Source of the DNA: Sphingomonas bacterium
GTDB lineage: Bacteria > Pseudomonadota > Alphaproteobacteria > Sphingomonadales > Sphingomonadaceae
Assembly (NCBI RefSeq): GCF_903642285.1
Contig: NZ_CAHJWJ010000011.1
Span: forward strand, 1-64,000
Direction: 5' to 3'
Length of the DNA: 64,000 nt
How positions within the stretch are numbered: position 1 is the first letter of the stretch; the number at the start of each line of letters is the position of its first letter. The notes beneath the pieces are model-generated. The model searched no databases. It saw only the letters and a list, made by a program, of their open reading frames with translations, and had not been told where the DNA came from. The position numbers and the translations under genes were made by a program. Shown here one piece after another: positions 43,246-51,833 of this stretch.

Positions 43246-43767
43246 ATGGATATCTGTCAGTTGATCCTCGACGACCATGCCGAGCAACGTAAGCTGTTCG
43301 GCATCATCGAGGAAATCGACCGGACGGATATCGCCTCGCTCGACGCGGTATGGGGTCGCCTGCGCAAGCTGCTCGACACCCATGCCGAAGCGGAGGAGCG
43401 CTTCTTCTACCCCATCGTCGTCCGCCGCGGCGAGGGCGCGGGCGATGCCGACGGGATGAAGGACGAGGTCGAGGACGCGATCGACGACCATAACGAGATC
43501 CGCGACGCCGCAGCCGCGGTCGGCAAGGAGCAGGCCGGGACGGATGCCTGGTTCAAGGCCGTCGAGAAGGCGAACGAAGCCAACAGCAAGCATATGGCGG
43601 AGGAAGAACGCCAGGGCATGACGGACTATCGCCGCCACACGAGCGCCGACGAACGCCACCGGGCGGGCATCAAGTTCGCGGCATTCGATGCGCGGTACGT
43701 CGACGGGGTGGAGGCGGTGGACAAGGACCCGGGCGACTATATCGCGGCGCAGGCGAAGGCGGGGTGA
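43246..43767 (+). CDS. Hemerythrin-domain protein
   Basis: This 173-residue four-helix protein has likely di-iron ligands in LILDDHAEQRKLF, DTHAEAEERFFYP, DDHNEIRD and NSKHMAEEERQGM. The C-terminal 35 residues are outside the domain. Bacterial hemerythrin-like proteins store or sense oxygen or act in iron/nitrosative stress. It has no signal peptide and is divergent from mmsA. It is convergent with the hydroxylase gene. Confidence 0.9.
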   Translation: MDICQLILDDHAEQRKLFGIIEEIDRTDIASLDAVWGRLRKLLDTHAEAEERFFYPIVVRRGEGAGDADGMKDEVEDAIDDHNEIRDAAAAVGKEQAGTDAWFKAVEKANEANSKHMAEEERQGMTDYRRHTSADERHRAGIKFAAFDARYVDGVEAVDKDPGDYIAAQAKAG

Positions 43768-43779
43768 ACCCGCCGACTT

Positions 43780-44898
43780 TCACGCCATCAGAGCATGGAG
43801 CACGGTCCGCTCCCTCGCGCTGAGGTCGGGGTGCCACAGGTCGCCGATCAGCACCACGCGCGTGTCGTCGCTGTCGTTGACCGCTTCATGCTCGATCGTG
43901 TCGTCAAACACGATCGCTTCGCCCAGCATCCACCCGCGACGTTCGCCGCCCACGGTCAGCGAACAGTCTTCGGGAATGATCAACGGAATATGTACGACGA
44001 GCCTGACGTTCGTCACGCCGACATGGGGCGGGATGTGGGTGTGCGGTGCCAGGATGGAGAACATCAGATTGGGCGATCGGCCGCCGATTACCGGCGTCGG
44101 CAAGGCTGCAAAGGCTTCGACCGTCGCCGGACAGCGATCGGCGTTGCCGCGGACGATGCCGCCCCCGCGCCACAGATGCGCGGCGCTCCATTGTCGCGAG
44201 CGGTTGAGATCTACCCATTGATCGAGCGGAACGTCGGTCGGGTGGTCGACATAGGGCACAGCCGCCATCGCGTCGTCGGCCAATAGCCGTAGATACTCCA
44301 CGGTAAGGGCGGCATGCCCGCGCGCCACCGCGACCAATCCGGCGAAGGTCGCGGAGTCGTGATAGGCGTGCCGCGACAGCATCGGAAGCACCGGCGACAC
44401 CGCGTCCGCAATCCCCAGTACGAACGCGTCGATCCGCGCGCATTCCTCGCGCGTACAGCCGAGCCGGTCGATTTCCGAAGCCGCGATCCCGGACAATCGC
44501 ACGGTCCGCGAACGATGCGCCGTGTCGCAGTAGCGGCGCGCATGCTCCAGCCGGGCACGAAGCGCGGGCGGTGCGGCATCGGGTTCGTCGATCAGGGACA
44601 AGGCGGCGCGATACGGCTCTTCGGCATCATCGCCCTTCGCCTCGATCAAGCCGGCCTTCAGCAGCAGCGATAGGGGATCGCGCGGTTCGATCGCCAGCGC
44701 ATGGCCGATCGCGATCATCGCGTCTTCGGAGCGGCCCAGCGCACGGTGGATCGCCGCCAGCTTCTTCCAGGTTACGGCGTCGCCAGGGTCGTATGCCGCC
44801 AGTTCCGCCAGCATCGCCGCAGCGGCCGGCAAGTCGCGCCGCGCTGCAGCCGCATCGGCCTGCCCGGACAGGGTCTGGATATCGGCGTTGGACAGCAT
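43780..44898 (-). CDS. TPR protein with aspartyl/asparaginyl beta-hydroxylase domain
   Basis: This 372-residue protein has an N-terminal TPR region of about 110 residues (GDAVTWKKLAAIHRALGRSEDAM). A helical linker leads to a C-terminal aspartyl/asparaginyl beta-hydroxylase domain. The domain has iron ligands His292 (PPHVGVTNVRLVVHIPL) and His337 (DDTIEHEAVN) and the 2-oxoglutarate-binding Arg347. It should hydroxylate Asp/Asn residues or related groups; the substrate is unknown. It lies 48 bases downstream of a TonB-dependent receptor, with a hairpin in between. Confidence 0.87.
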   Translation of the reverse strand: MLSNADIQTLSGQADAAAARRDLPAAAAMLAELAAYDPGDAVTWKKLAAIHRALGRSEDAMIAIGHALAIEPRDPLSLLLKAGLIEAKGDDAEEPYRAALSLIDEPDAAPPALRARLEHARRYCDTAHRSRTVRLSGIAASEIDRLGCTREECARIDAFVLGIADAVSPVLPMLSRHAYHDSATFAGLVAVARGHAALTVEYLRLLADDAMAAVPYVDHPTDVPLDQWVDLNRSRQWSAAHLWRGGGIVRGNADRCPATVEAFAALPTPVIGGRSPNLMFSILAPHTHIPPHVGVTNVRLVVHIPLIIPEDCSLTVGGERRGWMLGEAIVFDDTIEHEAVNDSDDTRVVLIGDLWHPDLSARERTVLHALMA

Positions 44899-44905
44899 TC
44901 GGGGA

Positions 44906-44937
44906 CTCCGCCGGCGGGTTCGATGTTGCCGGCGGAG
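44906..44937 (-). promoter_or_regulatory. Hairpin between receptor gene and hydroxylase gene
   Basis: On the minus strand, arms CTCCGCCGGC (44937-44928) and GCCGGCGGAG (44915-44906) form a perfect 10-bp stem with a 12-base loop. The second arm ends in GGAG, which is the likely ribosome-binding site of the hydroxylase gene (ATG at 44898). It may attenuate expression of the second gene. Confidence 0.55.
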
Positions 44938-44946
44938 CCTATCCCG

Positions 44947-47900
44947 TTAGAAGTCGACCGTCACGCCGGCGAAGATGTAGCGACCCAGCGAGTCCCACAC
45001 CTGCGGGTAGGTGTTGCCGTTGCCAATTGTCCCCGACAAATTGTTCGATCCGACGAGCGGCGGATCCTTGTCGGTGATGTTGTTCGCACCGACGTGCAGC
45101 GAGAACTTGTCGGCGATGCGGACGCTGGTCGACAGATCGAAGTAGTTATACGCAGGCAGGCGGCTATCCGATGCGAACACGAGACTAGGACGGCTCAGGA
45201 AGCTGTTTGGGCTCGAAGCATCGACATTGACGCCGGAAAGATGTCGCCAATTAAGCGAGATCTGGAAGTTGCTTGGGGCATTGTACGTTACGCGCAGCTT
45301 CGAACGGTACTTCGGTGCCGGCGCGAAACCATTGGTTCCGTTAGCTGCACTGCAGACCACCCCATAATAGCCGGCGCAATCGAACGTCGTCGTTCCGTCG
45401 GCGAGCGTCGTGCCGGGCGAATCCTTCAAGTTGATCAAGAAGGTTCCCGTATAGTCCAGACCCAGCGACCCGATGTTATGAAGACCGGCGCGTTCGAAAT
45501 CGAAGCGATAGCTGCCGGCAACGTCTACACCGCGGGTCTGCAACTGGCCAACGTTGATCGTGGTGTTAACCACCTGACCTACCGTGCCAAGGAACAGCGA
45601 ACCGTTCGTCGGATCACGCTGAACCAGCGAACAGAAGCTGGAGCTTCCAGTTGCAAGACACTGGTTCAGAATGATCTGCGCGCCCACCGTGCTGATGGCA
45701 CCCTTGACCTTGATGTTGAAGTAGTCGGCCGAGATCACGAGCCCGCGAAGGACCCCTTCGCGCGGTGCGATAACCGCGCCCGCACTGTACGTATCAGATA
45801 CTTCCGGCTTCAGGTTGACGTTACCGCCGCTGAACTGAGTGTACTGATTAGCGCTATTGGCAACGATATTGCCGAATTCCGCTCCAGTGACGCCGGTGCG
45901 GGCGCATGCGGCGGCCGAGTTACCGTTGACGGTGCCGTTGATGGCGGTGCCCGCGCAGGGATCCGTACCCGTGAACAGGCTTTGCCCGGCAGGTGCGAAC
46001 AGTTCCTGGATATTCGGTGCTCGGACCGCTCGGTTATAGCTCGCACGCAGGAGAAGTGGGCTCACCGGCTTCCATTCAACGCCACCCTTGTAGGTGTCGG
46101 TGTTGCCGGCGAGGTTGTAATGCGAACGACGATAGCCTGCAGTGGCGACCAAAGATTGGAACAACGTCTTATTTTCGATTAGCGGTACGCGCGCTTCGCC
46201 GAAGAACTCATAGACGTTGAACGAACCCGCGACGCCGATGGTCGGACCACCCTGACCGGCGAGATCGCCACTTGTGAACTCCGAATCGGTCAGCAGCTGA
46301 AGCTGCTCCTTGCGATATTCGGTACCGACGTTGATGCCGATGCCGTTGTCAGCAAAAGGCGACTTGATGCCGTATTTGCCCAGATCGCCGGTAATCGAGA
46401 AATCGGCAACATATTCATCGACGGTCCCTTGCTGGAAACCGGGGGTCTGCAGATAGTTCAGTGCGCCCTGCGTAACGCCGCCAACCGCAAAGAGGTTGTA
46501 GGGGACGCAACCTTGTGCCCGCGCATTCACATCGGCGCAGACGATCTGGCCGTTGACCGTGATGTCGTTCAGCGCATTGCGGGTCCGATTGACCGAGAAA
46601 TCGTTCTGGTAGTTCTCGGCATAGACCACGCGGCCGAACTGCAGATAGCCGTCATAGCTGAAGGCCGGATCGATCTGCCCCTTCATACCGACGACGTAGC
46701 GATAGTCGGTATGACGAAGGTCGTTGATACGACCGCCGCCCTCAACGTTGCGCTTGCCGATCGATACGGCACCCGTAGCGGTCGTCGAACCGGCATTCGC
46801 GCCGCAGATCGCGGTCGCTTCCGATGCCGACAGCAGCGGATTGTTGCAGTTGATATTGATGACCTGGCCGAAGATGCCCGACGGCGCGATCTGCGCGGTC
46901 GACCGATCGTCCATGAACATGAACTCGATATAGGGATCGAACGCCGGCGTGATCTCGTAATCGGCAAACACGCCCGCGGTGTAGCGCTTGTCGGGGCGCT
47001 GATAATAATTGTACGGTGCGAAGTTGAACGCGTCACGCGATCCGACATACGGGCGGAACGTGTTGCCGGTCGCCGGGTTGAGCGTCACCTGTGCACCCGC
47101 ACCACCGTTCAGAATGAAACGCGCCGGGCTGGTCGTGCCCGAACCCGAGCAATTAAATCCGAGCGACGTCGTGACTTCGGCAAGCGAGCAGGCCGAGTAA
47201 TCGTAACTGTCCTGCGTCACCGCCTGAATCTGACGATAGCCGGCATAAGCGACCACATGACTGCGGCCGTCCGCGCCACCAGTACCGATGACGGCGGTGA
47301 TGTTCTGCGTTGCACCCACGTCCGTGTGACCCTGCGGAAAGGCGAACCCGCGGCCGCCGGTCGGATCACGGAAAACGTTATCGGCGGTCGCGTTGTTGTT
47401 GTCATGATCGAACAGGCTGTACTGCGCGTCGAGGCGAACGCCCTCGAACCGCGTGTTCATGACGAAGTTGACGACGCCGGAGATCGCGTCCGAGCCGTAG
47501 GTCGACGATGCGCCGCCGGTCAGCAGGTCAACCCGATCGATCAGCGCCGCGGGTACGAAGTTAAGATCGGCCGCCGACGATACGGGATCACCCGGCATCA
47601 GGCGACGACCGTTAACGAGCACCAGCGTGCGCTGCGATCCCAAACCGCGAAGATCGACCGTTGCCGTACCGTTGGACCCGTTCGAAAGGTTACCGCCCTG
47701 ACCGGAAAAGACCGACGGGAGGTTATTCAGGAGATCCTCGGTACGTGTCACGCCTTCGAGTCTGATTTCCTGCGCGCTGACCGTGGTCAACGGACTAGGC
47801 GATACTGCACCGGCATTGGCGATGCGCGAACCGGTGACGACGATGTCCTGACCGCTTTCGGATGCGGGCTGCGCCGGGTCGGTCGGGAGAGCCGAAGCCG

Positions 47901-48030
47901 AACTGCCACCGATGACGGGTGCGGTCGGAACCGTCGGTGCCGGGTTGGACTGCGCGAAGGCTGGCATCGCGGCGAACGCGCCGGCGATGACGGTCGTCGC
48001 GAGCAGCAACGGCTTAACCTGCTTCATCAT
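44947..48030 (-). CDS. TonB-dependent receptor
   Basis: This 1027-residue outer-membrane beta-barrel has a signal peptide (KPLLLATTVIAGAFAAMPAFA) and a Pro/Ala-rich linker. The TonB box region is GQDIVVTGSRIANAG. A plug domain follows (TRTEDLLNNLPSVFSGQG, VDLRGLGSQRTLVLVNGRR, GASSTYGSDAISGVVNFVM), then a large barrel ending with aromatic VTVDF, the usual assembly signal. Many sphingomonad receptors of this size import glycans, peptides or siderophores; the substrate is not evident. The flanking oxygenases suggest a modified ligand. Confidence 0.93.
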   Translation of the reverse strand: MMKQVKPLLLATTVIAGAFAAMPAFAQSNPAPTVPTAPVIGGSSASALPTDPAQPASESGQDIVVTGSRIANAGAVSPSPLTTVSAQEIRLEGVTRTEDLLNNLPSVFSGQGGNLSNGSNGTATVDLRGLGSQRTLVLVNGRRLMPGDPVSSAADLNFVPAALIDRVDLLTGGASSTYGSDAISGVVNFVMNTRFEGVRLDAQYSLFDHDNNNATADNVFRDPTGGRGFAFPQGHTDVGATQNITAVIGTGGADGRSHVVAYAGYRQIQAVTQDSYDYSACSLAEVTTSLGFNCSGSGTTSPARFILNGGAGAQVTLNPATGNTFRPYVGSRDAFNFAPYNYYQRPDKRYTAGVFADYEITPAFDPYIEFMFMDDRSTAQIAPSGIFGQVININCNNPLLSASEATAICGANAGSTTATGAVSIGKRNVEGGGRINDLRHTDYRYVVGMKGQIDPAFSYDGYLQFGRVVYAENYQNDFSVNRTRNALNDITVNGQIVCADVNARAQGCVPYNLFAVGGVTQGALNYLQTPGFQQGTVDEYVADFSITGDLGKYGIKSPFADNGIGINVGTEYRKEQLQLLTDSEFTSGDLAGQGGPTIGVAGSFNVYEFFGEARVPLIENKTLFQSLVATAGYRRSHYNLAGNTDTYKGGVEWKPVSPLLLRASYNRAVRAPNIQELFAPAGQSLFTGTDPCAGTAINGTVNGNSAAACARTGVTGAEFGNIVANSANQYTQFSGGNVNLKPEVSDTYSAGAVIAPREGVLRGLVISADYFNIKVKGAISTVGAQIILNQCLATGSSSFCSLVQRDPTNGSLFLGTVGQVVNTTINVGQLQTRGVDVAGSYRFDFERAGLHNIGSLGLDYTGTFLINLKDSPGTTLADGTTTFDCAGYYGVVCSAANGTNGFAPAPKYRSKLRVTYNAPSNFQISLNWRHLSGVNVDASSPNSFLSRPSLVFASDSRLPAYNYFDLSTSVRIADKFSLHVGANNITDKDPPLVGSNNLSGTIGNGNTYPQVWDSLGRYIFAGVTVDF

Positions 48031-48222
48031 GGAAATTGCCCCTTTGAAAAACGCTCAGACCGCTGACGGGTCTTCTGGGACGCTCCTCTATGTCTCGCCG
48101 GGTCCGATCAAGTCATAAAATCGTAATGACCGACACTTTTACAACGTGTCGTTGCGCCGAAGACACAGCTTGTACGATGCACTTTACGCAGTCAGTCAGT
48201 GTCGGTCGATAGAGGAGAAAAT

Positions 48223-48759
48223 ATGCCGGCCCGCCCCCTGCTGCACCTCGTGTCAGCACTCGCATTGCTCGCGCCCCTGCCGGCGCTGGCCGCAGACAAG
48301 CGAGACGCTACAGATCAGTCGCAAGCGATCGCTACGCTGCTGGCGTGTCGCAAGATCGCGACATCTGCCGATCGGCTCGCATGCGTCGACCGCGAACTCG
48401 ACCGGTTGAGCGCACGGATCGATGCCGGATCGATCGCCGTCGTCGACAAGGCCCAGGTCGAGCGGCAACGCCGCGAACAATTCGGACTTGCCCCCAAAGG
48501 GAGCGCGATCTTTGCGAACGAAGCGAACGGTGGAACCGTCAAGGAAGTCCGGGGGGCAATCGCAAGCGCCTCTACCGATGCATCGGGCAAATGGGTGTTC
48601 GCCCTGCAGGACGGCAGCCGCTGGCATCAGATCGACGATTACACGATTGGTAGTACCCCGCGCGCGGGAACGACAGTGCTCATCACCCGTGCGGCGCTGA
48701 ATTCATTCAAGATGAGCGTCGGCGGACAACCCGCAATTAGGGTCCGCCGCACCGGCTGA
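48223..48759 (+). CDS. Exported protein with CRKIATSADRLACVD motif
   Basis: This 178-residue protein has a signal peptide (LLHLVSALALLAPLPALAAD). A first half carries LLACRKIATSADRLACVDRELDRL, a C-x(n)-RLAC-x-D pattern also seen in other small exported proteins. The second half is beta-rich (GKWVFALQDGSRWHQIDDYTIG). AGGAG lies 5 bases before the ATG at 48223. It is divergent from the receptor gene across about 190 bases that should hold both promoters. The function is unknown. Confidence 0.7.
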   Translation: MPARPLLHLVSALALLAPLPALAADKRDATDQSQAIATLLACRKIATSADRLACVDRELDRLSARIDAGSIAVVDKAQVERQRREQFGLAPKGSAIFANEANGGTVKEVRGAIASASTDASGKWVFALQDGSRWHQIDDYTIGSTPRAGTTVLITRAALNSFKMSVGGQPAIRVRRTG

Positions 48760-48781
48760 TCGCAAATGTTCACCACATGCA

Positions 48782-49084
48782 TCAATGGTAATTGGTAACT
48801 TGCGCCCGTTCGGTATCCGACCGCACATTCTGGCGATCCTGGTCCCATTCGGCTTTGGTCCTGCAAATCCGGTGGCCACCTAGCCGGGTGCCCAGTTGTT
48901 GTGCCTCGACACAAACCAACTTGTCGGGTTGCGGCTTGCGTCCGACGGGCGTCGTCGGCGTCTGGGCCGTACCTGCGGCAACCTGCGCCACCATCAACAA
49001 TCCGATCAACACGGTCATTCCCCATCCCCCGGCAAAAACGCTGCGGATCAACATATCGCGCTGCGCGGCGGCGTCAAATCGCAT
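48782..49084 (-). CDS. Hypothetical exported protein with CRT-EWD motif
   Basis: This 100-residue protein has a hydrophobic segment (MTVLIGLLMVAQVAAGTAQT) and the motif KLVCVEAQQLGTRLGGHRICRTKAEWDQDRQNVR. A Cys pair joined by G-S/T-R-x-G-x-R/H-x-C-R-T is widespread in small exported proteins of sphingomonads. Its ATG overlaps the stop of the upstream oxygenase gene (ATGA); an internal Met at the hydrophobic segment is an alternative start. The function is unknown. Confidence 0.65.
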   Translation of the reverse strand: MRFDAAAQRDMLIRSVFAGGWGMTVLIGLLMVAQVAAGTAQTPTTPVGRKPQPDKLVCVEAQQLGTRLGGHRICRTKAEWDQDRQNVRSDTERAQVTNYH

Positions 49085-50778
49085 CAGGTCAGCGGCTGCA
49101 CGTCGAACGCCACGGTCAGCCGTTCGCCCGCCGGGGCGGGGCGTGTGCCGTGCCACATCGTGGACGGAAACAACGTGACCTGCCCCACGGCCGGTTGCAC
49201 TGTCCGTACCGGTGACAGGTCTAGCCCGAGATCGACCGGCGGCTGCCCCAATGTCAGCCATCCCGCCTCGTCATCCGCTCCGCCGTCCGTCATCGCGTCG
49301 GGCAACGCGATGTAGCATGCGGAGCTGAGCCATCCTTCGCTGTGGACATGGTTGACGTGATGTCCGCCGTCCGACAGCCGGACCGACCACGACCCGGCGA
49401 AACGGATGCCGTTACGCGGGACGGATAACGTGGGGTGAGCGAGATCCACTGCAGGCAACTGGTCGATATGCGCTCGTACCGCGCGCTCGATCGCGGCGCG
49501 AAGGCTTCGAATAGCGGGCGATTGGCGGGATAGGAGAACGCCGTCCGTCTGCGTGCCGCCGCGCATGGACTGTTCAAACGGCGCGTGGCGCGCGGTATGC
49601 AACGTGCGCAACTCGGCGGCGAGAACCGCGAGATCGGGTGCGTCGATCCCCAGATCATATGTGCCGACCAGCTGCGGATCGCCCTCCAGCCACGCATGGC
49701 GCGGGTCGCCGAGCATTCGCCACGCCGTACCTATATAGGGGATTGCGAACCGCGCCGCCGGGCCTGCCGTCATAGGCTCCCCGATCGCAATCGCATCATC
49801 CGGCCAGCCGGCGCGCAACGAATGACGCAGGCGGGCGAGCAACACGACCGGGTCGTCGATCGCGGCCAGCCTTGTGAATGCCGCGTCCGCGCGTGCAATG
49901 TCCCCGGTCTCGCTTGCCGCCTGCGCTTCGATCAGCGCCAACGGCAGCGTATCACCCAACGCCCCCCTGATTGCATGCAGCATGCCGAGTACCGCGTCGT
50001 TTGCGCCGACCGCCGCAATACTCCGCAGCATGCTCGTCGCCACGTTCGCATCGCGAGGCGCGGCAGCCAATGCGACCTGGGCTGCCTTGATACTCGCCCC
50101 GTGTCCCTGCCACCGATAGACCAACGATACGAGCGCGGCCCACCCCTCCGCCCAATCGGGTGCGCGTGCCAAACCGGTTTGCAGCGTTGCCTCGGCAAGG
50201 TCGTACTGCCCAGCACCAGCCTGGGCCGCCGCAAGTCCGAGCCGCGCCGGCCCGCTGTCCGGCGCAGCGGCGAGCGCAGCAGTGAAATCGGCGGTGGCTG
50301 GCCGACCCAGTTCTTCCGACATCCGCGCCCGCGACAATAAGCCGAGAGAAACGCGCGGCGCGAGGGTCACGACGCGGTCGAACGCCGCCAGAGCATCCAC
50401 CGCCCGGTCCGCGGCGTGCAAAGCCGCCCCAAGCGCCTGCCACGCCATCAACGATCGTGGCTCATCGCGCGTCAAACCGCCAAGCAAGGCGATCGCGGCG
50501 AGAACCTTTCCGGCATCCATCGTAGCGAGCGCATGTCGCAACCGGAGCGGCGGGGAGTCGCCTGGCGTCGCTGCGATCGCGCGTTCGTAAAGCGATGCTG
50601 CGAGCTCCGCTTGACCGATCGCCGAAGCGAAGGCCGCGTAATCGGTCAGAAAACGCGCGTCCGCCTGCCCATCGGCCAATGCGGAGGCGAACAGCGTCGC
50701 CGCAACCTGGGTCTGCTCGTCCTGAGCGGCACCGACTGCAGCCATATGAGCGGAATGAAGGGATGATGCGGCGGTCAT
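49084..50778 (-). CDS. TPR protein with 2OG-Fe(II) oxygenase domain
   Basis: This 564-residue protein has about 380 residues of TPR-like helical repeats (SLYERAIAATPGDSPPL, LMAWQALGAALHAADRAVDALAAFD). A C-terminal 2-oxoglutarate/Fe(II) dioxygenase domain of the 2OG-FeII_Oxy_5 type follows. Metal and cosubstrate residues fit GGHHVNHVHSEGWLSSACYI (His477/His479), FPSTMWHGTRP (His543) and GERLTVAFD (Arg553). No signal peptide is seen, so it is likely cytoplasmic. Its last codons overlap a small exported protein gene. Confidence 0.82.
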   Translation of the reverse strand: MTAASSLHSAHMAAVGAAQDEQTQVAATLFASALADGQADARFLTDYAAFASAIGQAELAASLYERAIAATPGDSPPLRLRHALATMDAGKVLAAIALLGGLTRDEPRSLMAWQALGAALHAADRAVDALAAFDRVVTLAPRVSLGLLSRARMSEELGRPATADFTAALAAAPDSGPARLGLAAAQAGAGQYDLAEATLQTGLARAPDWAEGWAALVSLVYRWQGHGASIKAAQVALAAAPRDANVATSMLRSIAAVGANDAVLGMLHAIRGALGDTLPLALIEAQAASETGDIARADAAFTRLAAIDDPVVLLARLRHSLRAGWPDDAIAIGEPMTAGPAARFAIPYIGTAWRMLGDPRHAWLEGDPQLVGTYDLGIDAPDLAVLAAELRTLHTARHAPFEQSMRGGTQTDGVLLSRQSPAIRSLRAAIERAVRAHIDQLPAVDLAHPTLSVPRNGIRFAGSWSVRLSDGGHHVNHVHSEGWLSSACYIALPDAMTDGGADDEAGWLTLGQPPVDLGLDLSPVRTVQPAVGQVTLFPSTMWHGTRPAPAGERLTVAFDVQPLT

Positions 50779-51200
50779 GCGACCTGCCTATCGCGGCTAC
50801 CGGCGCAGCGCGACCGGGATTTTCGCCGTGTGTGGGATCGCAATTGTCACTCGCGTAGATGGGGCGGTATTCCCGGCAACCCTGGTGCATCGCTCCGGGC
50901 GATCAGCGCAAGCACGTGATGATCTTGTGCATCATGGCGTTGACCGCATCGCCGTAGCCGGCGTCCGCCGCGACCATCGGGTCGAACCCGCCGCGGATCG
51001 CGGCCTCTCATCGGGATCGGCATGATCGGCATGATCGGCCGCGAACCGCGACGCATCGGTTCGATGCCGATCCGAAGTTCGTTGAAACGACACTGCAGGG
51101 GCAACGAGAATTTGCGGTCGAGCAGCCAGCCGAGCACGTCGGGGTCGAACAAATCCAGTTCGCCTCGCCGATTTCCCCCGAGGCGACGAGCCGGCGCCGC
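50779..51200 (-). pseudogene. Gene-poor stretch with a probable broken reading frame
   Basis: There is no intact gene in these 422 bases. On the minus strand, one frame reads ELDLFDPDVLGWLLDRKFS and then RFNELRIGIEPMRRGSRPIM (about 51165-51020). The run continues better in another frame as FDPMVAADAGYGDAVNAMMH followed by KIITCLR and a stop at about 50905. The switch falls at a 9-base tandem repeat (GATCGGCAT, twice plus a part) around 51015-51040. This suggests the end of a degraded gene downstream of the aldolase gene. The parent family is not recognised. Confidence 0.4.
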
Positions 51201-51833
51201 TCAGGGCGCGATGGCGCGCCAGGCGGCGACCACCGCCCGCGTCTTGCCGGCGACTGTCCTGGCATCGTCGCCCGGGCGGTAGATGGCACCGCCGACCCCG
51301 ACCCCTTCCGCGCCCGCCGCCAGCCAGTCGTGCATGTTGTCGGCATCGGTCCCGCCGACGCCCCAGGTTTTGACGTCCTTGGGCAGGACGTCCCGGATCG
51401 CCTTCAGATAGGCCGGCCCAAGCGCCGTCGCCGGGAACAGTTTCAGCCGGCGCGCCCCCGCGGCGATGCCGCGGAACGCTTCGCTGGGGGTGACGAACCC
51501 CGGCATCGGCTCCAGCCCGCGCGCCACGGCACGGGCGATCACCGCGGGGTCGATATTGGGCGTCACCATGATCCGCGATCCCGTATCCGCGAGCCGATCG
51601 ACCGATGGGACATCCAGCACCGTACCGCCGCCGACCAGCGCATGATCGCCGTAAGCCTGCTGGATCGCGGTGATGCTGGCGAAGGGGTCGGGTGAGTTCA
51701 GCGGGACCTCGATCATCCGGATCCCGGCGTCGATCAGCGCGGACGCGATCGACGCGGCCTCTTCCGGCTCGATACCGCGCAGGATCGCGACGATCGGCGG
51801 TGCACCGTCGGCGAGGATGTCGTCGATCGTCAC
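51201..51833 (-). CDS. dgoA: 2-Dehydro-3-deoxy-6-phosphogalactonate aldolase (GTG start)
   Basis: This 210-residue class I aldolase of the KDPG/KDPGal family cleaves the phosphorylated 2-keto-3-deoxy acid to pyruvate and glyceraldehyde 3-phosphate. It has IVAILRGIEPEEAASIASALIDAG, EVPLNSPDPFASI, GGGTVLDVPSVD and the Schiff-base lysine in RLKLFPATALGP. The galactonate rather than gluconate branch is inferred from pairing with dgoK. The GTG overlaps the dgoK stop (GTGA). Confidence 0.9.
   Translation of the reverse strand: MTIDDILADGAPPIVAILRGIEPEEAASIASALIDAGIRMIEVPLNSPDPFASITAIQQAYGDHALVGGGTVLDVPSVDRLADTGSRIMVTPNIDPAVIARAVARGLEPMPGFVTPSEAFRGIAAGARRLKLFPATALGPAYLKAIRDVLPKDVKTWGVGGTDADNMHDWLAAGAEGVGVGGAIYRPGDDARTVAGKTRAVVAAWRAIAP

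Noticed and set aside
44701..48066. Two long plus-strand frames opposite the TonB-dependent receptor
   Set aside because: They mirror the codon structure of the receptor gene, are rich in Arg, and show no domain or ribosome-binding site.
50779..51200. A mobile-element remnant
   Set aside because: No terminal inverted repeats, target duplication or transposase-like sequence is visible; a decayed ordinary gene is simpler.
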